Source: Candidatus Desulfovibrio intestinavium (GTDB taxonomy: Bacteria > Desulfobacterota > Desulfovibrionia > Desulfovibrionales > Desulfovibrionaceae). From it: a stretch of 64,000 nt of DNA. The DNA is taken from the NCBI GenBank assembly GCA_019118345.1, contig DWZD01000040.1, forward strand, positions 1 to 64,000, written 5' to 3'. Below are positions 51,043 to 59,100 of the stretch, in pieces. Positions within the stretch are counted from its first letter, which is position 1. Every line of letters starts with the position of its first letter. The position numbers and the translations under genes were made by a program. Below the pieces are notes generated by a model that searched no databases, was not told where the DNA came from, and saw only the letters and a program-made list of their open reading frames with translations.

Positions 51043-52551
51043 TCAACTCATCTTGCGGTAGACAATGGTGCCGGTATGATGCTCAGGCTTGAATGCACGA
51101 CTGATATTGTGCAACGACTCCGAATGCCCAATGAGCAACATGCCGTTGGGTTCAAGGTTGTCGTAAAATGCGCTGATGACCTTTCGCTTCATTTCATCAT
51201 CAAAGTAGATGATAACATTGCGACAAAAGACAATTTGCGACTTTTCCACCCGCCGCAATTGATCCTTGTCGCTCAGGTTGATCTGTCCGAAGGAGACCAG
51301 CTGCTTCAACTCCGGCTTGATCTTGTAGACATTGCCGTCCTTGGTAAAATAGGCTTGAACGATCTCTGGCGGCGTCGTGCGCAGGGCATATTCATTGTAA
51401 AAACCGCGCCTGGCAGCAGAGAGGACGGCTTCCGACAGGTCATTGGCCGTAATCTTGATGTCCCAGGAATGAATTTCGGACTTGAGCACCTCGTGCAGGA
51501 TAATGGCCAGGGTATACGGTTCTTCCCCCGTACTGCAGCCTGCCGACCAGATGCGCAAACGCTTGCGACCGGACTTGCGGCATTCGTCGATGACCTCCTT
51601 GAGAACGCAATCCTGAAAGACCTTGAGCTGCGGCGGATTGCGGAAAAAGCTCGTTTCATTGGTGGTCACCACTTCAAAGAGGCGGTTCAGCTCCTCCTTG
51701 CGGCTGTTGTCGTAGCGCAGATAATTGTAGTATTCGCTATAGGACTTGAGATTCAGTTCCTTGATGCGGTTGGAGAGACGGTTTTCCACCAGATACTTGC
51801 GGTTCTCCGCAATGAAGATGCCGCAAACCTGATAGATGAAGTCGCGCAGCTGCAGGAATTCTTCATCCGAGATCTGCAAATCCTTGCGGAATGGCGTCGA
51901 AGTGCCGCTCCCTTGCGCACCCGCACCCGGCGCAGGCCGAAAGGCCATCGTCGGCGAGGGCGTGCGCAGTCCGCCCAGGCCACCCTGTGTCCGGAAGGGA
52001 GATGCGGCGGGCGCCTGCTGCGTCGTCTGCCCGGCAGGCCGGAATGTGGCGCCGATACCCGGCCGTGCGCCGTCCTGCGCCGGCCGGCTGCCTGTTGCGG
52101 CTAACGAAGAGCGCGCGCCCCCAATCGGGGAACCGCCGCCTGCCGAAGACTGTTGCTGCCCGAAAGAAGAACGGAAGGGCGAGGCAGGAATGGCCTGGCT
52201 GCTGCTTCCGGCAAAGGGGTTGCCCGAAGCCGGCGCCCCCGAACGGGCAAAGGACGAGAAGCGCGAATCCGCTGAGGAGGTTTGGCCGCCGGATTGCGCA
52301 GTGGTGCGCAAACCCGATGAAAATCCCCCTGCCTGACTGCCGAAGGAGCTTCCCCCTGCCTGACTGCCGAAGGAGGAACGAAAGGGAGAATCCGCCGCCG
52401 TGCTTCCCGTCAATCCGCCGGCTCCCGTCTGGGAGCGCAGGGAGGAAAACGGACGGCTCGGCTCGACCGGCTTGCGCAAGGCGGAATCCCTGTCCTTGTC
52501 CGGCGCGGCCTTGTTGTCGCCAGTAAGAAAAGAAGGACGCTGCTGGCTCAT
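51043..52551 (-). CDS. cheR: CheR methyltransferase with a long disordered N-terminus
   Basis: Protein of 502 aa; the CheR catalytic part is about the last 275. CheR methylates receptor Glu with SAM for adaptation. Seen: TTNETSFFRNPPQLKVF, IWSAGCSTGEEPYTLAI, ANDLSEAVLSAARRG, CRNVIIYFDDEMK and GHSESLHNIS. The N-terminal about 225 residues are Gly/Ser/Ala/Gln-rich with repeated PFRSSFG and GSQAGG motifs, very unlike normal CheR (~280 aa). At DNA level two near-identical 27-bp units are at 52324-52350 and 52351-52377. The start ATG 52551 follows AGGAG and is 4 nt after the HEAT-repeat gene. Confidence 0.93.
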   Translation of the reverse strand: MSQQRPSFLTGDNKAAPDKDRDSALRKPVEPSRPFSSLRSQTGAGGLTGSTAADSPFRSSFGSQAGGSSFGSQAGGFSSGLRTTAQSGGQTSSADSRFSSFARSGAPASGNPFAGSSSQAIPASPFRSSFGQQQSSAGGGSPIGGARSSLAATGSRPAQDGARPGIGATFRPAGQTTQQAPAASPFRTQGGLGGLRTPSPTMAFRPAPGAGAQGSGTSTPFRKDLQISDEEFLQLRDFIYQVCGIFIAENRKYLVENRLSNRIKELNLKSYSEYYNYLRYDNSRKEELNRLFEVVTTNETSFFRNPPQLKVFQDCVLKEVIDECRKSGRKRLRIWSAGCSTGEEPYTLAIILHEVLKSEIHSWDIKITANDLSEAVLSAARRGFYNEYALRTTPPEIVQAYFTKDGNVYKIKPELKQLVSFGQINLSDKDQLRRVEKSQIVFCRNVIIYFDDEMKRKVISAFYDNLEPNGMLLIGHSESLHNISRAFKPEHHTGTIVYRKMS

Positions 52552-52555
52552 TTTC

Positions 52556-54487
52556 CTACTCCTGTTCGGCCTGAATAGCGGCAACGGCCTCGGCGGCGGC
52601 ATGCTGGATTTCCGGATCCTCGTGATCCATCATGCTCAGCAGGACGCTGAAGGCGACATTGCCGCCGATCTTGCCCAGCACCTCAATGATCTTGAAGGTC
52701 AGCATGGGGCTGGAATGCTCCAGCATGGAAGCCAGGGTCGGCACCGCGTCAATGGCCTTGTTGAGGCCCAGGGCTTCCACGGCACGAATCCTCACCCAGT
52801 CGTTGTCGTCATTGAGCGCCGTCATGAGATGCGGCATGACGGAAGGCGTGCCGATCTGGCCGAGCAGGTTGACCACCGCCGCGCGAACGTCCTTGTTTTC
52901 GTCAAACAGGCGGGGGATGATGCGCGGCAGGTAGCGTTCGGCCTCGATGCCGAGATTGAGGAAGGCTTCCACCGCCATTTGCCGCACGCGCGGACTCTGA
53001 TCTTCCAGCGCATCGGAAATTTCGCTCAGATTCTCGGTCACGCCGTACCGTCCCATGGCATAGACGGCCATGAGGCGCTGCATGTCGTCATCGCTGCCCA
53101 TGCGCTCCCGGAAGCGCTGGTTGAGAATGGGGCTGTGCAGGTTGATGCAGGCTTCGAGCGCCATTTCCTTCACGTCCACATAGCGGTGATCCAGCTGACT
53201 GAAGGCCACGGTGCAGGCATCTTCGCAGCCGTGCTGATTGCCGAAGAAAATGAGCGCGCTTTTGAGAATTTCGGCATCGCTGCAACGACTGATGACTTCC
53301 TTGAAGAAGGGAATGTCCTCGGGCGTGCCCAGCTGGGAAAGCTCGGCCATGCCCGCGCGCTGCAATTCGCTGCTCAGGCTCCAGAAAATGCTTTTGATGA
53401 CCTCCACCGGCCGGTGATCGCCCATGATCTGGCAGGCTTCCATGGCGATCATGATTTGCAGGTCGTCGCCGCTGGTCAGGGCATCGCGGATCACATCATT
53501 ATAGCCGATGGAGGCAATGGCCCGAATGGCGTACTCGTACAGCTCGGGGGACTGATCCGGGTCGATGCGGCAGGCCAGATCAAAGACTGCACGGGAGGCT
53601 TCCACATCGCCCATGAAGCTCAGGCCCTGCAGGGCGGCCATGAGAATATCCTCGTCATTGTCCGTCAGGGCATCCAGCAGATAGATGCGCAGCCGCTCCT
53701 GCAACTTGGGCGTCAGCAGGGACAGGGATTGACCGCCGAGAATCTGGACAATGGCCTTGACCGTCTTGTGCCGCAGGGCGACGCTGACATTTTCCAGGGA
53801 CTTGAACAGCAGGGGAATGGTCTTGATGTCGCCCACACTGCCGATGGCATCGATGATGGCCGAGCAGACCAGCGGCGATACCTGCGGCAAGACCTGCACA
53901 AGCGCTCGAATGGTCGATTCGTCATTGATGCGGCTCAGGGCCTCCACCACCGCGAATTGCACCCATTCCTCATCTTCCATGGCTTTGGCCAGATAATCCA
54001 CGGCCTCGGGATAGCCCAGATTGCCGAGGCTGATGGCCGCCTGATAGCGCACGTTCACCTCGGGGTCATGGAGCAACACCTCGCCCAGCAGGGGAACACT
54101 GAGGTGATCCTTGGTATAGCCGAGAATATCGGACACGAAGATGCGCACATCAGGATCTTCATTATGCAGCCAGTCCCGCAGGGTACGCATGTTGTCCACG
54201 CCGATTTCGCGCAGAATGTCCATGGCCACATTACGGATGGGAGCATCATCAGTGCACAGCAGCGGCAATACGGCATCCACGGTGCGCGGGCCGCGGATCT
54301 TGCGCAGCGCGTATTCCGCAGCCTCCTGAATTCCCAGGTTTTCACTGGTCAGATGCTTGCACAGGAAGGGGATGGCTTCTTCAAGGCCCGCATCCCCGGC
54401 GGCAAAGGCGCCGCTGCGAATGGCGTCACTGTCTTCGCTCTGCAGATTTTCCAGTATCTGATGCACATTGATAGACGAGTCGAGCAT
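52556..54487 (-). CDS. HEAT-repeat protein
   Basis: Protein of 643 aa made almost entirely of about 15 HEAT/PBS-lyase-like repeats, each roughly 31-38 aa, such as AIPFLCKHLTSENLGIQEAAEYALRKI, VRYQAAISLGNLGYPEAVDYLAKAM and VRAAVVNLLGQIGTPSVMPHLMTAL. The repeats form a superhelical scaffold for proteins. There is no signal peptide or enzyme motif. Its position between cheB and cheR, 22 nt after the former and 4 nt before the latter, suggests a scaffold or adaptor for this chemosensory system. The exact partner is not known. Confidence 0.88.
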   Translation of the reverse strand: MLDSSINVHQILENLQSEDSDAIRSGAFAAGDAGLEEAIPFLCKHLTSENLGIQEAAEYALRKIRGPRTVDAVLPLLCTDDAPIRNVAMDILREIGVDNMRTLRDWLHNEDPDVRIFVSDILGYTKDHLSVPLLGEVLLHDPEVNVRYQAAISLGNLGYPEAVDYLAKAMEDEEWVQFAVVEALSRINDESTIRALVQVLPQVSPLVCSAIIDAIGSVGDIKTIPLLFKSLENVSVALRHKTVKAIVQILGGQSLSLLTPKLQERLRIYLLDALTDNDEDILMAALQGLSFMGDVEASRAVFDLACRIDPDQSPELYEYAIRAIASIGYNDVIRDALTSGDDLQIMIAMEACQIMGDHRPVEVIKSIFWSLSSELQRAGMAELSQLGTPEDIPFFKEVISRCSDAEILKSALIFFGNQHGCEDACTVAFSQLDHRYVDVKEMALEACINLHSPILNQRFRERMGSDDDMQRLMAVYAMGRYGVTENLSEISDALEDQSPRVRQMAVEAFLNLGIEAERYLPRIIPRLFDENKDVRAAVVNLLGQIGTPSVMPHLMTALNDDNDWVRIRAVEALGLNKAIDAVPTLASMLEHSSPMLTFKIIEVLGKIGGNVAFSVLLSMMDHEDPEIQHAAAEAVAAIQAEQE

Positions 54488-54509
54488 GGTTCGTGTCCTT
54501 GAATAGGGG

Positions 54510-55889
54510 TCAGCAACCTTTTACACAGGCCATTATTGCCTTGGCGATATCTTCGACATCCAGAATCTGATCGGCAAGCCCCGCATCCACCACGGCTTTC
54601 GGCATGCCGTACACGACACAGGAGGCCTCGTTCTGGGCAATCAAATAGCCGCCGCGCTGTTTGAGCACCCGGGCGCCGTCACAGCCGTCGGAACCCATGC
54701 CCGTCAGCATGACGCCCAGCACCCGCCGCCCGAGACCATTGCCCGCCGTCTCCATGAGCACATTGACGCTGGGCTTGTACAGGGCCGAGGTCGGTTCCGT
54801 GGTCACCAGCACTTCGGGCAGGGGGCCGCGCATCTGGATGCCGATATGCTTGCCGCCGGGGCAGACATAGGCGCGACCGTTCTGAATCTTGTCCCCGTTG
54901 ACGGCTTCCGTCACCTTGAGCCGGCACACGCCGTCCAGCCGTTTGGCAAAGGGGCCGGTAAAGGAGGCGGGCATGTGCTGCGCCACCAGAATGCAGGCCG
55001 GAAAATCCGCCGGCAGCGAGGAAAGAATCTTTTGCACCACCGGCGGCCCGCCCGTGGAGACGCCGATGACCACGATGTCGTGCGTTCCGGTGCAGGGGTG
55101 GATGATGGTGCTGGCAGAAGCGGAGCTTGCCCCGCCCGCATGGGCGGCTGCTGTCGAGGAAAAGGCGGGGCTGGCGGAAGCGGAGCCGGTTCCGCCCGCG
55201 TGGGAGGCAGCCGCCGAAGGAAACACGGGGGCGGCAGGACGTGTGGATGGGCGTTGCCCGTTTCCCGTTGCGCCGCCCCCCGCATGTCCGCCCAGGGGCA
55301 CGGTGGCGCTCCGCCCGGCGGACAACGCCGTCTTCACGCCGCGCGTCATGCCCGCCCCGGCAACGGCATTGCCGGCAACGCCGGTCGCGGGGGCAGAAAG
55401 GCCCGCGACGCCCGTCACACCCGACCGACCGGATTCCAGATTCGTCCGGGTGTAGCGCAGGCGAAGGAAGGCCTTGCGGCGTGCAATGGATTTGACCTTG
55501 TGGCGCAGCTCCGTGCCAAAGTCTTCCTGATCCGCGCCGCTCACCTTGGCGATAAAATCCAGCGCCCCGTACTCCAGAGCCTTGAGCGTCGTTTCCGCCC
55601 CTTCGGCCGTCAGGGAACTGACCATGAGCACGGGCAGCGGATTGGTGCGCATAAGCTCCTTGAGCGTGGTCAGCCCGTCCATGCGGGGCATCTCCACATC
55701 CAGGGTGATGATGTCCGGCTGCAGCTGGGCAGCCTTGGCCAGACAGTCCTGACCATCCTTGGCCGTGCCGCAGACGCTGATCTCGGGGTCTTTTTCCAGC
55801 AGGGCCGCAATGGCGCTGCGCATGAAGGTGGAATCGTCAACGACAAGAACTCGTACCACGGGAACGCTCCAGACTGAAGTATGATCCAT
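54510..55889 (-). CDS. cheB: Chemotaxis methylesterase CheB
   Basis: Protein of 459 aa, longer than the usual ~350. The receiver has RVLVVDDSTFMR and Asp64 in TLDVEMPRMDG. The esterase has the catalytic Ser in IGVSTGGPPVV, His in VAQHMPASFT and Asp in TGMGSDG. The linker (about 150-260) is Gly/Ala/Ser-rich and contains a 60-bp tandem duplication (55111-55170 and 55171-55230) that encodes repeated HAGG and SASAS segments. First gene of the operon; ATG 55889 has GGGGTGAG upstream. CheB removes receptor methyl groups, opposing CheR. Confidence 0.96.
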   Translation of the reverse strand: MDHTSVWSVPVVRVLVVDDSTFMRSAIAALLEKDPEISVCGTAKDGQDCLAKAAQLQPDIITLDVEMPRMDGLTTLKELMRTNPLPVLMVSSLTAEGAETTLKALEYGALDFIAKVSGADQEDFGTELRHKVKSIARRKAFLRLRYTRTNLESGRSGVTGVAGLSAPATGVAGNAVAGAGMTRGVKTALSAGRSATVPLGGHAGGGATGNGQRPSTRPAAPVFPSAAASHAGGTGSASASPAFSSTAAAHAGGASSASASTIIHPCTGTHDIVVIGVSTGGPPVVQKILSSLPADFPACILVAQHMPASFTGPFAKRLDGVCRLKVTEAVNGDKIQNGRAYVCPGGKHIGIQMRGPLPEVLVTTEPTSALYKPSVNVLMETAGNGLGRRVLGVMLTGMGSDGCDGARVLKQRGGYLIAQNEASCVVYGMPKAVVDAGLADQILDVEDIAKAIMACVKGC

Positions 55890-55944
55890 CGCTCACCCCG
55901 AAAACCTACCGCAGATACAAAAAATTGACAAATGAAAAAAATGC

Positions 55945-55973
55945 TTGCAATCCTCCGAAGCATGGGCTAGGTT
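55945..55973 (+). promoter_or_regulatory. Promoter of tRNA-Pro
   Basis: TTGCAA (55945-55950) and TAGGTT (55968-55973) are 17 nt apart, 11 nt before the tRNA. It lies in the divergent gap upstream of cheB. Confidence 0.6.
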
Positions 55974-55984
55974 TCTGCTCGTAA

Positions 55985-56062
55985 CGGGATGTGGCTCAGT
56001 TTGGCTAGAGCGCAGCGTTCGGGACGCTGAGGCCGCGCGTTCAAATCGCGCCATCCCGACCA
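55985..56062 (+). tRNA. tRNA-Pro (CGG)
   Basis: Acceptor CGGGATG pairs with CATCCCG; anticodon stem CAGCG/CGCTG encloses TTCGGGA, giving anticodon CGG; T-arm CGTTCAAATCG; encoded ACCA end at 56059-56062. Confidence 0.95.
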
Positions 56063-56070
56063 AAGGAAAC

Positions 56071-56101
56071 AAGGGGGGTACGCCGGGCGTACCCCCCTTT
56101 T
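56071..56101 (+). terminator. Terminator of tRNA-Pro
   Basis: AAGGGGGGTACG (56071-56082) and CGTACCCCCCTT (56088-56099) form a 12-bp stem followed by a short T run. Confidence 0.75.
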
Positions 56102-56211
56102 CGTCGTCCGCCCCCTGTCGGGAGGCCGCGTCCGGCGTGGCGCCATGCCCCCGGCTCGCGTTCCGCCATGCACGGGCATCCGCACAGCAGCCCGTGGGGC
56201 AGGGCACGCCT

Positions 56212-56247
56212 AAAAAAAGAGGGCCGGCACCGGACGCGGTGCGGCCC
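56212..56247 (-). terminator. Terminator of the acyltransferase operon
   Basis: An 11-bp stem with one bulge (56221-56232 with 56237-56247) and a GACG loop is followed on the minus strand by a run of seven T. Confidence 0.75.
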
Positions 56248-56275
56248 CTTGCCGAATGCTGAGAGGGGGGCGGGT

Positions 56276-57115
56276 CTAGGGCTCGCCGTTGACGCCGTCC
56301 TCGGCTTCCCAACGGGCAAGGCGGTCGCGGATGAAGTCGCAGACTGCCGCGTGTTCGGCCTTGCCGTTGCCCTGAACGCTCAGTGCCTCGCCAAAGGCAA
56401 AACGCACCGGCATGCCGGGGCGCATCGGCCCCAGTTCCTTGACGCGCCTGCCCTTGCCCCAGGCATCCGTCTTGAGGGCCACGGGCACCACCGGCACCCC
56501 GGCCTTGCGGGCCAGCTTGATGCCGATGGTGTTGAAATGCTCCTCATTGAACTGCCGGGATCGCGTACTCTGCGGAAAGACGATGACGGAAACGCCCTTT
56601 GCCAGCAAACGCTGCCCGCCTTCCAGAACCGCCGTCAGATCCTGCCGCGGATTGACGCGCTCCACCACAATGGGATCGCGCGAGCGCATGACCGCGCCGA
56701 AAAAGGGCATGGTGGTCAGGCTCTTCTTGACCACAAAGGTCACGGGCCGGTGCGGCCGGATGATGCTCGGCAGGAGGAAGGTTTCCAGGGTGCTCATGTG
56801 GTTGCCCACAAAGAGGCACGGCCCCTCGAGGCGATCAAACTGATCCATGCCGTCAATCAGGATGGGGCAGCCCAGGCCTTCCATGAGTTCGCCCACCCAG
56901 GCGCTGGCATGAACCCAGGCCGCATCGCTGCACTCGCCCCGGGCCGCCTTGGCGCACAGCCAGCGCACCGGCCCGAGGAACAGACGATAGTAGAACGCGC
57001 AGGAGCGCCACCAGGCCGGGGGCGGCGCAGGCGGCAGGGCGGGGCTGCGGTAGCTGTCGCCCGTGAGAAACTTGCGGCAGAAAAAGCTGTTGTCAAAGGG
57101 CATGGGCATCTTCAT
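56276..57115 (-). CDS. PlsC-like lysophospholipid acyltransferase
   Basis: Protein of 279 aa. Residues about 97-180 have the 1-acylglycerol-3-phosphate acyltransferase layout: CLFVGNHMSTLETFLLP as the catalytic NHx4D block, but with Glu in place of Asp; VVKKSLTTMPFFGAVMR; and VIVFPQSTRSRQFN where FPEGTRSR is usual. A short hydrophobic N-terminal segment could anchor it to the inner membrane. It would add fatty acyl chains to lysophosphatidic acid or a related lipid; the altered motifs leave the donor and substrate open. Last gene of the operon, 3 nt after rarA. Confidence 0.8.
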   Translation of the reverse strand: MKMPMPFDNSFFCRKFLTGDSYRSPALPPAPPPAWWRSCAFYYRLFLGPVRWLCAKAARGECSDAAWVHASAWVGELMEGLGCPILIDGMDQFDRLEGPCLFVGNHMSTLETFLLPSIIRPHRPVTFVVKKSLTTMPFFGAVMRSRDPIVVERVNPRQDLTAVLEGGQRLLAKGVSVIVFPQSTRSRQFNEEHFNTIGIKLARKAGVPVVPVALKTDAWGKGRRVKELGPMRPGMPVRFAFGEALSVQGNGKAEHAAVCDFIRDRLARWEAEDGVNGEP

Positions 57116-57118
57116 CCG

Positions 57119-58384
57119 TCAGCCATCCTTGTGAATCTTGTGAATCTTGCGCCACCAGCTGCTCAGGCGCGCCTCGTCGCCGCAATCCTTCGGCTGATAG
57201 AAGCGACGCCCGGCAACCTCTTCCGGCAGATAGGACTGTTCCACATAGCCGTCGGGGTAGTTGTGCGGATATTTGTAGTCCTTGCCGTAGCCCCATTCCT
57301 TTTGCAGCTGCGTCGTGGCATTGCGCAGATGCAGGGGCACGGGCGGCACGCCGTTGAGCTTCACTTCGCGCTGGGCATTGAGGTAGGCGGCATAGCTGGA
57401 ATTGCTCTTGCGGGCAAGCGCCAGATACACCACCGTTTCCGCCAGCGGAATGAAGCCCTCGGGCATGCCCACGAATTCCACGGCCTGCTGACAGGCCACA
57501 GCCAGCGACAGGGCCTGCGGATCGGCAAGGCCCACATCCTCAGAGGCGGAGAGGATGAGCCGCCGGCAGATAAAACGCGGGTCTTCGCCCCCCTCGAGCA
57601 GGCAGGCCAGATAAAACAGCGCCGCATCCGCATCGCTGCCGCGAATGGACTTGATGAGCGCCGAGGCCAGCTCATAATGATTGTCGCCGTCCTTGTCGTG
57701 CCGGGCCAGCATTTCCGGCAGGGCGGCCTTGAGCTGTTCGGCATGGCGATTCTCTTCCGGCAGGCTGGCTGCATATTCCACCAGATTGAGCAGGGTGCGG
57801 GCGTCTCCACCCGCTGCCGAGGCCAGCACCTCGCAGGCGGCTTCATCCAGCTCCATATGCAGGGCTGCCGCGCCGCGCCGGGCCAGCTCCATGAGTTCCA
57901 CCCGCCCCAATGGCCGCAGCCGCAAGACGTGCAGGCGCGAAAGCAGCTGCCGCGTGACGCTGAAGGAGGGATTTTCCGTGGTGCTGGCCAGCAGGGTCAG
58001 CTCGCCGGATTCCAGCAGGGGCAGAAAAAAGTCCTGCTGGGCCTTGGAAAAGCGGTGCAGTTCATCCAGCACCAGCACCTCCACCCCGGCCAGCGAGCGC
58101 CGCAGATGCTGCAAGCCCGCCTCGGGTGCGCTGATGCGCAGGTAACGCTTGCCGCTGGCCCGGGCCAGCAGGAGGGCCAGCGTGGACTTGCCGCAACCCG
58201 GCGGGCCGAAGAAGAGCAGGCTGGGCAGGCGCGGCGCCTGCATGAAGGAGCGAATTTTGGCCGCCAGATGGGGCTGCCCCAAAAAACATTCCAGCACATC
58301 CGGCCGCAGGCGTTCGGGCAGGGGCCGGGAGGACGCGTCCTCCGGCTTCAGCAGGGACGGCTGGTCGTGAGATGCGAGGCCCAC
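57119..58384 (-). CDS. rarA: Replication-associated recombination protein A (RarA/MgsA)
   Basis: Protein of 421 aa from a GTG start at 58384. RarA is an AAA+ clamp-loader-like ATPase that acts at stalled replication forks. Seen: PLPERLRPDVLECFLGQPHL, Walker A FFGPPGCGKSTLAL, Walker B VLVLDELHRFSK, sensor STTENPSFSV, and the C-terminal helical MgsA domain (LIKSIRGSDADAALFYLACLLEGGEDPRFICRRL). The upstream frame is a shadow of rsmE. No ATG lies near; a TGGGGA box is 8 nt before the GTG. The start lies 37 nt inside rsmE. Confidence 0.93.
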   Translation of the reverse strand: MGLASHDQPSLLKPEDASSRPLPERLRPDVLECFLGQPHLAAKIRSFMQAPRLPSLLFFGPPGCGKSTLALLLARASGKRYLRISAPEAGLQHLRRSLAGVEVLVLDELHRFSKAQQDFFLPLLESGELTLLASTTENPSFSVTRQLLSRLHVLRLRPLGRVELMELARRGAAALHMELDEAACEVLASAAGGDARTLLNLVEYAASLPEENRHAEQLKAALPEMLARHDKDGDNHYELASALIKSIRGSDADAALFYLACLLEGGEDPRFICRRLILSASEDVGLADPQALSLAVACQQAVEFVGMPEGFIPLAETVVYLALARKSNSSYAAYLNAQREVKLNGVPPVPLHLRNATTQLQKEWGYGKDYKYPHNYPDGYVEQSYLPEEVAGRRFYQPKDCGDEARLSSWWRKIHKIHKDG

Positions 58385-59100
58385 CAGTGAATCCCCAGAC
58401 AAAGCGTTGCCGCCGTCTCGCAACGCAAAATGCGCTGCCCCAGACTGACGGTGCTGAAGGAGGCCGCCCGCAGGGCATCCAGCTCGCGCGCCGAAAAGCC
58501 GCCCTCGGGGCCGATGACATAGAGCGTCGTGCCGGGCCGGCCCGCCATATCCGGCGTGAGCATGGCGGAACCGTCCTGCAGTTCCCAGGGCAGGATGCGC
58601 TGGCTGAATGTTTCGGACGCGGCGATGACCTCGCCAATGCCGCCTGAGAGGGTGCGAATTTCGGGCAGCCACGGATTGCCGCACTGCTTGGCCCCGGCGA
58701 TCATCTGGTTTTGCCAGGACTCCCGGGCATCGGCGGGCAGACGCCCCTGACTGTAATCCCCCTGCCAGAGCCAGACGCCCCAGGCCCCCAGCTCCACGGC
58801 CTTTTCCATGAAGAAGCCGCGACGCACGGCCTTGCTGAAGGCCAGGGCAATGACCGCGCGGGAAGCCGGTTCCGGCGTGATGTCCAGCGAGCGGCAGACG
58901 AGCCGCACCTTCTTTTTGCCGCATTCGCTCACGCGGAAGAGACCGCTGCGGCCCCTGCCGTCCAGCAGGGTGACTTCCGCACCGGGACCGAGACGCAGGG
59001 CCTGGGCCAGATGCACGGCCTCGCCGCCTTCCAGCAGGGCCTCTGCCTGCGGGGCATCCGGCCAGCTTTCCGGCGGCAGATAAAAACGGTGTTCGCTCAC
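58348..59100 (-). CDS. rsmE: 16S rRNA (uracil(1498)-N(3))-methyltransferase
   Basis: Protein of 250 aa. RsmE methylates N3 of U1498 in 16S rRNA with SAM. The fold is a PUA-like N-domain (EAVHLAQALRLGPGAEVTLLDGRG) and a SPOUT knot domain: FSKAVRRGFFMEKAVELG, IGPEGGFSARELDALR and LGQRILRCETAA. Its start overlaps the stop of the 573-aa gene by 4 nt, and its end overlaps the rarA start. Confidence 0.95.
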   Translation of the reverse strand: MSEHRFYLPPESWPDAPQAEALLEGGEAVHLAQALRLGPGAEVTLLDGRGRSGLFRVSECGKKKVRLVCRSLDITPEPASRAVIALAFSKAVRRGFFMEKAVELGAWGVWLWQGDYSQGRLPADARESWQNQMIAGAKQCGNPWLPEIRTLSGGIGEVIAASETFSQRILPWELQDGSAMLTPDMAGRPGTTLYVIGPEGGFSARELDALRAASFSTVSLGQRILRCETAATLCLGIHWWASHLTTSRPC

